The translations under genes were made by a program, and so were the position numbers. A DNA stretch of 5,068 nt from Alphaproteobacteria bacterium UBA6544 (GTDB lineage Bacteria; Pseudomonadota; Alphaproteobacteria; UBA8366): contig DJKK01000224.1 in the NCBI GenBank assembly GCA_002434595.1, forward strand, positions 1 to 5,068, given 5' to 3'. A model generated the notes under the pieces. It saw nothing but the letters and a program-made list of their open reading frames with translations. It searched no databases and was not told the DNA's origin. Of the stretch, positions 1 through 5,068 are shown piece by piece (within the stretch, counting starts at the first letter, position 1; every line of letters starts with the position of its first letter).

Positions 1-739
1 GTAGCGGCGCCTGCTCCGCAATTGACTTGATCGATGGCCCACCCCCGAAAATGCAGACATCCCTGCCTTCGGTCACCTTCCTCAACTGCGTCAATTGTTC
101 GGCGATCGAGACCGGATAAAGATCGGGATTGCGAAAATACACGCCTTCGCCATCGACGCAGCATATATCGCGCATCGCCTGCTCCGCTTCGTCTTCCCAG
201 CCGCCCAAATACGCGGCGACGGGCTTGAGGCACGCTGGATCACGAACAGCTGTGGAATGATTTCTGGTATCGATGGAATCGACAATCTCACGAAGATAAA
301 CCTTCGATTCCTCAAGATTTCCATTCAAACGAAGCGCCCGACTCGCCAACAAAAGTGTGAGTGGCCTGCGGTGTTCCGGTAGTGCGATGAGGCGTTCCGA
401 ATATTCAACGGCCTCCGAATATTTTCCATGCGCAGTAGATAAAAGAGCGAGCTGATTCAGCGCCAACGGATAATTAGGATCTATCGCCAGAACACGCGCG
501 TATATCTCCTCCGCCATTTGCAATCCGCGGCCCCTACGGCATAGGATCGACGCACCCTTACAGAGAATTTCCGGGTCATTAGGCGCCAGCGCCATAGCCT
601 GAAACGCAGGTTCAAGCGCACCGTCATCCAGATCCATGAGTGTTCTATCTAACGCGGACCGGAACAGTTTTTCGATCGTTTTCGGTATATCCTCCTGGTC
701 GGTTGCGCTGACTTCGTCCATTAATTTAAACTTGTTCAT
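1..739 (-). CDS. TPR-repeat protein with a GGGPS-type C-terminal domain start (partial, runs off left edge)
   Basis: The minus-strand frame is open from an ATG at 739 to the window edge: 246 codons with no stop, and the C-terminus is missing. Residues about 44-150 read as three tetratricopeptide-like helical hairpins. The clearest has AEEIYARVLAIDPNYPLAL (about 76-94) followed by GKYSEAVEYSERLIALP (105-121), with the usual Ala/Gly/Pro spacing. After a linker (150-225), the motif VCIFGGGPSIKSI appears at 228-240. A hydrophobic strand followed by GGGPS resembles the first strand-loop of the DUF115/MptE-like fold found in Maf flagellin-glycosylation proteins. That assignment rests on one motif, because the rest is outside the window. 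No signal peptide or membrane segment is visible. A second in-frame ATG lies at 721. Neither start has a clear Shine-Dalgarno sequence, so the first six residues are uncertain. The gene is divergent from the methyltransferase on its right. TPR content is fairly certain; the glycosylation role is inferred from context. Confidence 0.8.
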   Translation of the reverse strand, partial: MNKFKLMDEVSATDQEDIPKTIEKLFRSALDRTLMDLDDGALEPAFQAMALAPNDPEILCKGASILCRRGRGLQMAEEIYARVLAIDPNYPLALNQLALLSTAHGKYSEAVEYSERLIALPEHRRPLTLLLASRALRLNGNLEESKVYLREIVDSIDTRNHSTAVRDPACLKPVAAYLGGWEDEAEQAMRDICCVDGEGVYFRNPDLYPVSIAEQLTQLRKVTEGRDVCIFGGGPSIKSIAEQAPL

Positions 740-807
740 TTTATGAAGATTACAGACAACTATCGACCTATGCCCGTCAATTGTCGAGCAATCCGGTGCA
801 ATTTACG

Positions 808-1965
808 ATGAGCCATTGCGAAGAAGGCTGGCGTATTTCAGAAGACGTTACTTTCGTCGTTTCTGGCAATGGAATGCTCGCTTCCAACCACCGAGCGAAG
901 TCGCACGTTTGGATAGACAGCGCTCTGATGTCCGCCCTAATCGGAGACTTACAGGAAGGTCCATTCAGGCTTGCGGACCGAACGGAATTCACGAACTACG
1001 AAGGCCTCTATGCTAACCCAACTGGTCAGTCAAAGGCGGTTACCTCCGATTATATCGAATTCCAAGAAACACCTGATGCGCTGGATTATCTCGAAGGCAA
1101 GATGATCGTGATCCGCGACGATGCAAAATATGCCAAATATTTCGCGAAAAAGACCTCACTCTTGGATACCGAACACCTTGGAACCTTTCATCAACGCCTC
1201 GGCGTCGAGCTCTTATTACATCGCCGCATTAATCCTGAAGAATGGTGGTATAATCAGAAGTATAATCCGGAAAGCGATCATCTTCGCGAAGGCCTCTATA
1301 AGTCAGTCCAATTCGCCTTCATCGACAGTTACGCGCGCCGCTGCAATATGTCCGGAAAGTCTATCTTGGATTTCGGTTGCGGGGCAGGTCTCGCTGCATC
1401 TTGTTTTGCCGCAAGCGGCGCTCAAGTGGTTGGGATCGACCCGAACCTTGAGTTATTAGAGAAAGCATCTCGGGATATCGGCACGTCCTTTACACCGATT
1501 CATATGAACCTTGCTGCAGACGACCCACTATCGGCTTTATCTGATAAAAAATTCGATCTGATTTGGCTGGCAGATGTCCTTTTACTTTATTTCTACCCGC
1601 CTTCCCCTGATCCCAATTCTATGTCTCCGATGGAATTATTGCGAGAGCTTGGCAGACGCCTTAACAAAAATGGGCAGTTGGTGGTGCTGCAACCGCACGG
1701 TGTCTTTTGGCTCGCCCCATGGCTCGGAAGTGATGGCATGCCCTTTACAGCCCTGACGGAATATCGGAACCGGATCTATTCAGTCTCACCATCGCTAGCG
1801 GAAATGTCGACAGCGATTGCAGACGCAGGTCTGCACATAGACCGCATCCATGAACTGACACCTGAAGAACAGCTGGAAACGGACCCCCTTGGGTACAACT
1901 TTGCCCGAGAATTTCCGCTATGGTGGGCCTTTGAATGTCAACGGAACGCTGACGTTCCCGAGTGA
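808..1965 (+). CDS. Class I SAM-dependent methyltransferase with an unassigned N-terminal domain
   Basis: This is an intact 385-residue protein counted from ATG 808. The Rossmann methyltransferase core has motif I ILDFGCGAG at 186-194, the acidic end of strand 2 at D211 (VVGIDP), motif II-like FDLIWLADVLLLY at 249-261, and a post-core strand LNKNGQLVVLQP at 285-296. Just before the core, WWYNQKYNP (146-154) probably caps the SAM pocket. The C-terminal part contains PHGVFWLAPWLG and REFPLWWAFE, both rich in aromatic residues. Residues 1 to about 140 match no domain I recognise and make the protein much longer than a bare methyltransferase. The start is uncertain: the frame is open upstream to 730, TTG 781 and GTG 796 are also possible, and none of the three has a good ribosome binding site. 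The stop overlaps the GTG of the PhyH pseudogene (GTGA), implying former translational coupling. The likely substrate is a sugar or glycan intermediate, inferred from the neighbours only. Confidence 0.85.
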   Translation: MSHCEEGWRISEDVTFVVSGNGMLASNHRAKSHVWIDSALMSALIGDLQEGPFRLADRTEFTNYEGLYANPTGQSKAVTSDYIEFQETPDALDYLEGKMIVIRDDAKYAKYFAKKTSLLDTEHLGTFHQRLGVELLLHRRINPEEWWYNQKYNPESDHLREGLYKSVQFAFIDSYARRCNMSGKSILDFGCGAGLAASCFAASGAQVVGIDPNLELLEKASRDIGTSFTPIHMNLAADDPLSALSDKKFDLIWLADVLLLYFYPPSPDPNSMSPMELLRELGRRLNKNGQLVVLQPHGVFWLAPWLGSDGMPFTALTEYRNRIYSVSPSLAEMSTAIADAGLHIDRIHELTPEEQLETDPLGYNFAREFPLWWAFECQRNADVPE

Positions 1966-2900
1966 AACTGCGAGGAACAGTCGATATCGGATACGATTTA
2001 TAAGAAGCAGAGGTCCACGTATATTTGCGGATAGCAAGGTTTCGGTGATTTCGATAGACGCCCAGCGCAAACTTTCCCGGCACAATGGTTTTCAAATATA
2101 TCGGGGCGCAATATCCGCCGAAGAAGTGTTGCGATTTGCCGAGATTGTGAAAGCGGGATATGGCGTTGGTGAATTGGAGCTCTTCACGCGCGCGGATATC
2201 GTCAATCAATTACCGAAGTTGACCTAGTTGAATACAGATCCCCGCATAGTAGAATGTGTCCGGGCTTGTATTGGCAACGATTTCCGGTTCGTTCAGTAAA
2301 GTGATTTTCACGCCAACTACGTCGCCCATGAGGGGCATCGCAATTCTGCAAATCGTACATTCGGTGTCGGTCTCAATTTGCATGATAAACCCGCACCATA
2401 TCAAATTGCAAAAGCGATGTTTTACCCTGAAGCACAGGACATCGCGCTCGCGATACTGCCGCGCATTCATCAGCTTAAGGTACTAGCGACATAAGATTGT
2501 CGAGATTTGAAACTTACGACCTTGTCCCGCACGGTAACACGCAGGATAGCAAACTATACGAAGATTGGAACGTCCGTCCTGTCTTGGTCGAAGGTGTGTC
2601 TGGTGATTTTCTGCTGTTCGATATCCGCCTACTCCATGGAGGTCGCGTAACACGCAGTATCAGCCTACACTGCAGGTAGCACTGGACAGCCCCAAGCCTC
2701 AAGTGGCGATCGTGTATGGCGGTGACAACAATCATACGCGACGCTTCCACTCCTATACCCATTATGCTTGAACAGATATGGGCTATCAGGACCTACCGCT
2801 CAATTTTCAGGAACTTTTATCCGACAACGTCCTGCTTCTCAGTGGCATGGACGAAAATATCTTTGAAAGCAATCCTGCGCTCGCTGAAGGAATTGTCTAA
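1962..2900 (+). pseudogene. Phytanoyl-CoA dioxygenase (PhyH) family homologue, disrupted by frameshifts and stops
   Basis: Joining four reading-frame segments restores one protein of about 313 residues. GTG 1962 opens a frame reading VKLRGTVDIGYD that stops at TAA 2001-2003. From about 2000 the next frame carries GFQIYRGAIS (from 2087), HANYVAHEGHRNS (2309-2347), RTFGVGLNLHD and KAMFYPEAQDIALAILP. From about 2479 a third frame gives RLSRFETYDLVPHGN and GDFLLFDIRLLHGG. From about 2646 the original frame resumes with NTQYQPTLQVALDS, VYGGDNNHTRRFHSYTHYA and GMDENIFESNPALAEG, ending at TAA 2898-2900. Each switch fits one missing base. In-frame stops are TAG 2225-2227, TAA 2297-2299 and TGA 2769-2771. 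PhyH enzymes bind Fe(II) through HxD and a distal His, and 2-oxoglutarate through a nearby Arg. Here the distal His is in LLHGG (2635-2637), but the probable HxD reads HRN (2336-2344), so a metal ligand is also lost. The gene was probably a hydroxylase coupled to the upstream methyltransferase. It is very unlikely to be functional. Confidence 0.85.
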
Positions 2901-2927
2901 TTCAGTCCTTAAAGCGCCGTCTGACAA

Positions 2928-3605
2928 TCAGCGGACACCACAGCACAGTGCGAAAAGATAGTGCGCCATCGCATGAAATCCGGTGTGCACGACTTCGTCA
3001 TTCATTGAAAATATGAACACGTTTTGAAAAGATTTCAGCATCGTCTCGCGCAACTCATTACCTGACTTGCAATTTACGTGGCCGCGGCGGCTTTGGCTCG
3101 ACGCGTGGACCTGGCTCTCAAGCGTTGGCATTCCGATTATCGCAATACCGTCCTGAACAATTGAACCTGCCAAATTCTTGATGAATGTGCCTTCGTCGGC
3201 GGGATCAATATGCTCTAAGACATCCAACGAAAAGGCGGCATCGAAAGGTCCTTCTACTGGTCCCCGCAGAATGTCGTGTACACGTAAATCGAGGGTCCAG
3301 CGTTCCTGAATACGGGCTTGCGCGTCCTCAATGAACAGAGGATCAAAATCGATTGCGGTGACTTTGGGGACGAACTGCTGGACCACACGAATTCCAAACG
3401 CGTCGGCGCACCCGACTTCGAGGACAGAGTTCTTTCCCTCAAGCATGCGTGCAACAAATTTGTAACGTGCAAGCTGGAAGCCCAGACGTTTAGGGTCGTC
3501 ATACCAAGTCTGATTACTCATTAACCCCATTCGAAAACGACCCGCTTCGTTTTCGACATCAAACAAATCTTCGTATTGGTCTTCCTTCGTTTCTCTGGAA
3601 GTCAT
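2928..3605 (-). CDS. Class I SAM-dependent methyltransferase
   Basis: This is an intact protein of 225 residues from ATG 3605 to TGA 2928-2930. Motif I is VLEVGCADAFG at 61-71, the acidic residue ending strand 2 is in TAIDFDP (83-89), a post-I acidic motif VHDIL lies at 109-113, and motif II FDAAFSLDVLEHI at 121-133 is the typical Methyltransf_11/UbiE-like form. A strand IAIIGMPTLES (154-164) follows. Upstream of the core, NQTWYDDPKRLGFQLARYKFV (31-51, first residues given) looks like a conserved family cap. The tail MNDEVVHTGFHAMAHYLFAL (201-220), followed by CC, looks like a conserved family terminus, not random sequence. The start is 30 bases downstream of the SDR gene stop on the same strand, so the two are probably one operon. 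It converges with the PhyH pseudogene, leaving only 27 bases between stops. It is not closely similar to the other methyltransferase here. The substrate is unknown; a nucleotide-sugar or glycan intermediate is inferred from the SDR partner. Confidence 0.88.
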   Translation of the reverse strand: MTSRETKEDQYEDLFDVENEAGRFRMGLMSNQTWYDDPKRLGFQLARYKFVARMLEGKNSVLEVGCADAFGIRVVQQFVPKVTAIDFDPLFIEDAQARIQERWTLDLRVHDILRGPVEGPFDAAFSLDVLEHIDPADEGTFIKNLAGSIVQDGIAIIGMPTLESQVHASSQSRRGHVNCKSGNELRETMLKSFQNVFIFSMNDEVVHTGFHAMAHYLFALCCGVR

Positions 3606-3635
3606 CGAACCGTAAACCCCCGTCCGACACGCAAT

Positions 3636-4628
3636 TTAAGGCTTATGGACATAGTCATGGGGCAAATCCTTTATATGCTCCCAGTGGCGCTCAACCCATT
3701 CAACTACCTCGTTAAATCCGGTTTCCAATTCAATCTCCGACGCCCACCCCAGTTCATTCCGAGCCGCAGAAGAATCAATCTCATAAACGGCATCCTGCCC
3801 GATACGTTCATCGACATTGAATGCTACCTCTTCCAGCGAATATCCCATTTGCTCAGCAATGCGGGAAACAACGTCGCGTACAGAAATGCCCGATGGCGGC
3901 GATAAATGGTAAATTCTGCCAATTTCACCTCGTTTCAGCACTGCGTACTCACCGCGCGAAACATCGCGAACGTGTATATAGGATTTCACCGCTTGGCCGC
4001 CGCCATGCAAGGGGATTTTCCGTCCAAGCCGAATGTAGATGGCCGAACGCATGATTATTTTGAAAAGTTGCTGTCGGGCGCCGTATACATTCGTCGCCCG
4101 GACAGACATTAAAGGTAGCCCCTGGTGCTGTTCGTAGACTTTCAAAAGCATATCCGCCGCCGCCTTGGATGCCGCATACGGCGTGCTCGGATTCATTGGC
4201 GACTGTTCTGTGATCGTCCCGACGCAAGACCCATATACCTCGGGCGATGAAATATGAAGATAGCGCTCGACGTAGTCGTTTTCAGAAATGTGCTTAAGGA
4301 TACAGGCCAGCGCGGTACAGTTTGTCTGAAACCACTGGTCGGGATGATCCCAACTCGGGCCGACTTCGCTCTGCGCGGCGAAATTGACGATCCAACTCGG
4401 TTTCTCGGCATCCATAAACGCTAAGAATGCGTCGATATTTAGATTGAGATCGAACCGTTCGAAGCGAAAGCGTGATAGTTCCGACCTCTCACTATATCGG
4501 AGGAAAAGGCCTTCCTTTTGGATCGAGCGGCTCACGCCAATGACCTCAAGGTCATCGTCATCTAGCAGTAAGTCGATAAAGTCTTGCCCCGAGAAGGAGT
4601 TACTACCTATGACGAGAACCTTTTGCAT
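3636..4628 (-). CDS. Extended-SDR NAD(P)-dependent nucleotide-sugar epimerase/dehydratase
   Basis: This is an intact protein of 330 residues, a normal length for an extended short-chain dehydrogenase. The N-terminal nucleotide-binding loop is VIGSNSFSG at 6-14, with Ser where the second Gly of GxxGxxG would be. IGVSRS at 30-35 ends the second strand, and NFAAQSEVGPSWDHPDQW (82-99) matches the AAxSxVxxS...P segment of RmlB/GMD-type enzymes. The active-site strand is ISSPEVYGS (126-134), and the catalytic pair is Y151 and K155 in PYAASKAAAD. RATNVYGARQ (177-186) and KSYIHVRDVSRG (215-226) are the expected sugar-nucleotide binding segments. dTDP-glucose 4,6-dehydratase has Thr-Asp-Glu at the active-site strand; here it is Ser-Pro-Glu, so the catalytic Glu is present but the Asp is replaced. 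The exact reaction (4,6-dehydration, epimerisation or reduction) is therefore open. It is the first gene of a probable two-gene operon with the methyltransferase ending at 2928. No strong Shine-Dalgarno sequence is visible. Confidence 0.88.
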   Translation of the reverse strand: MQKVLVIGSNSFSGQDFIDLLLDDDDLEVIGVSRSIQKEGLFLRYSERSELSRFRFERFDLNLNIDAFLAFMDAEKPSWIVNFAAQSEVGPSWDHPDQWFQTNCTALACILKHISENDYVERYLHISSPEVYGSCVGTITEQSPMNPSTPYAASKAAADMLLKVYEQHQGLPLMSVRATNVYGARQQLFKIIMRSAIYIRLGRKIPLHGGGQAVKSYIHVRDVSRGEYAVLKRGEIGRIYHLSPPSGISVRDVVSRIAEQMGYSLEEVAFNVDERIGQDAVYEIDSSAARNELGWASEIELETGFNEVVEWVERHWEHIKDLPHDYVHKP

Positions 4629-4973
4629 TCAGTAACCCAAGCAACTCGTTAAAGAGGACAACTACGGCCAGGTATTGGCAGCTAACTTATCGATATCGCA
4701 TTTCAGCATGCAAATTTATTGCCTAAATTCAATGACGCGAGACAATACGTAATAAATTTGGCCGCTGCACACCTCGATAGAGAGGCACACTTATCAAAGT
4801 AGAAATTGATCACTTCGCAACCAAAAAACGTAAAAATGCTTCCATTCATGAAATTCGTGCGATCTCATCAGTTGTAGCCCAATATGCTAAACGAAACTTA
4901 ACCAACTCAATGCCCCGAGTGAACATTCACGACCAACCTTCGAGACCAATTCAACTCTTAGACCGGGACCCGG
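4629..4973. other. AT-rich divergent intergenic region
   Basis: This stretch of about 345 bases separates the minus-strand SDR gene from the partial plus-strand gene at 4974. It must hold the promoter of the SDR-methyltransferase operon and perhaps that of the right-hand gene. It contains the inverted repeat at 4711-4760, an 8-bp palindrome cgatatcg at 4691-4698, and the weak open frame at 4781-5005. I see no tRNA, riboswitch or convincing terminator in it, and no promoter with good boxes at good spacing. Confidence 0.6.
4711..4760. repeat. Perfect 10-bp inverted repeat with 30-base spacer
   Basis: The left arm caaatttatt (4711-4720) is the exact reverse complement of the right arm aataaatttg (4751-4760). 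The arms are AT-rich and 30 bases apart, so this could be a pair of regulator half-sites upstream of the SDR operon, a cruciform-forming element, or chance. Being 80-130 bases upstream of the SDR start codon, it is in a plausible place for an operator. It is not followed by a T-run, so it does not look like an intrinsic terminator. Confidence 0.4.
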
Positions 4974-5005
4974 ATGACGGACACATCCCTATACGCCCAT
5001 TATGA
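4781..5005 (+). CDS. Doubtful small open frame without a canonical start (possible gene remnant)
   Basis: The frame is open for 74 codons between TAG 4778-4780 and TGA 5003-5005. It reads LIKVEIDHFATKKRKNASIH and EIRAISSVVAQYAK in its first half, which looks more protein-like than the Pro/Asp-rich second half. It has no ATG, GTG or TTG in its first 35 codons; ATC 4793 lies about 8 bases after a purine-rich gagagg (4779-4784), which could be a ribosome binding site before a mutated start codon. The last 32 bases overlap the ATG of the next gene in another frame. I recognise no family. An open frame of this length can arise by chance at this base composition, so this may be nothing, or a small gene that lost its start. 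Confidence 0.2.
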   Translation, partial: RGTLIKVEIDHFATKKRKNASIHEIRAISSVVAQYAKRNLTNSMPRVNIHDQPSRPIQLLDRDPDDGHIPIRPL

Positions 5006-5068
5006 TCTCGCTGTTGCCCGGCCAACATTCGATATCTCAACGTTTCTCTATATTGCCCAAATCGAAAA
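4974..5068 (+). CDS. Start of an unidentified gene (partial, runs off right edge)
   Basis: ATG 4974 opens a frame of 31 complete codons to the window end, reading MTDTSLYAHYDLAVARPTFD and then ISTFLYIAQIE. The frame has a stop just upstream (4959-4961), so ATG is the only start available. A weak Shine-Dalgarno-like ggga lies at 4965-4968, within a small palindrome ccggg-a-cccgg (4963-4973). The YDL...PxxFD...FL pattern suggests a Rossmann-type opening strand, as in glycan-cluster proteins of unknown function, but too little is visible to name a family. In this context a glycosyltransferase-like or sugar-processing role is possible. There is no signal peptide in the visible part. Confidence 0.45.
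   Translation, partial: MTDTSLYAHYDLAVARPTFDISTFLYIAQIE

Noticed and set aside
749..780. Minus-strand promoter TTGACG (780-775) with TGTAAT (754-749) for the TPR gene
   Set aside because: The boxes are good but the spacer is 20 bases, too long for a normal housekeeping promoter.
1745..2209. 154-codon minus-strand open frame across the methyltransferase/PhyH junction
   Set aside because: It lies opposite the conserved methyltransferase C-terminus and PhyH N-terminus and shows no domain-like sequence; it is a shadow frame.
2225..2299. Stop-codon readthrough or programmed frameshifting in the PhyH region
   Set aside because: Three stops and three shifts in one gene, with no slippery heptamers or conserved recoding signals seen and a lost metal ligand, fit decay much better.
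2890..2903. Hairpin gaatt-gtct-aattc at the end of the pseudogene as a terminator
   Set aside because: The stem is only 5 bp, mostly A:T, with no T-run after it.
2928..3605. The two methyltransferases as a duplicated pair
   Set aside because: Motif I, the cap sequence and the C-terminus all differ; they share only the general fold.
4685..4716. Minus-strand promoter TTGCAT-16-GATAAG for the SDR operon
   Set aside because: Only 3 of 6 and 4 of 6 matches to consensus; such boxes are expected by chance in AT-rich DNA.

Overview
The window looks like part of a surface-glycan or protein-glycosylation gene cluster from a Gram-negative bacterium. I favour an alphaproteobacterium of the Rhodospirillales/magnetospirillum type. 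This is inference from the gene mix (TPR protein with a GGGPS-type C-terminal start, two class I methyltransferases, a phytanoyl-CoA-dioxygenase-like gene, a nucleotide-sugar SDR enzyme) and from protein motifs. No rRNA, tRNA or other taxonomic marker is present.

Layout, left to right. (1) Positions 1-739, minus strand: N-terminal 246 codons of a TPR protein whose C-terminus lies off the left edge; it reaches a GGGPSI motif just before the edge. (2) A short divergent spacer of about 70 bases. (3) About 808-1965, plus strand: an intact class I SAM methyltransferase with an unassigned N-terminal domain of roughly 140 residues. (4) 1962-2900, plus strand: a decayed phytanoyl-CoA dioxygenase (PhyH, Fe(II)/2-oxoglutarate) homologue. 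It starts in a GTGA overlap with the methyltransferase stop. It carries three inferred single-base deletions, three in-frame stops and an HxD-to-HxN change. (5) 2928-3605, minus strand: a second, different class I methyltransferase. (6) 3636-4628, minus strand: an extended-SDR nucleotide-sugar dehydratase/epimerase, 30 bases upstream of methyltransferase (5) and probably co-transcribed with it. (7) 4629-4973: an AT-rich divergent intergenic region with a perfect 10-bp inverted repeat and a 74-codon open frame lacking a normal start codon. (8) 4974-5068, plus strand: the first 31 codons of a gene running off the right edge.

How the genes may fit together (inference): the SDR enzyme would modify a nucleotide sugar, and the methyltransferases, once also the PhyH-type hydroxylase, would decorate the sugar or glycan. 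The TPR protein may belong to the transfer step, since GGGPS-type domains occur in Maf/DUF115 flagellin-glycosylation proteins. The plus-strand MT-PhyH pair was probably a translationally coupled unit whose second gene has died; the convergent minus-strand SDR-MT pair is intact. The PhyH pseudogene is the clearest unusual feature. I did not find convincing evidence of a wholly new system, CRISPR array, RNA gene or mobile element.
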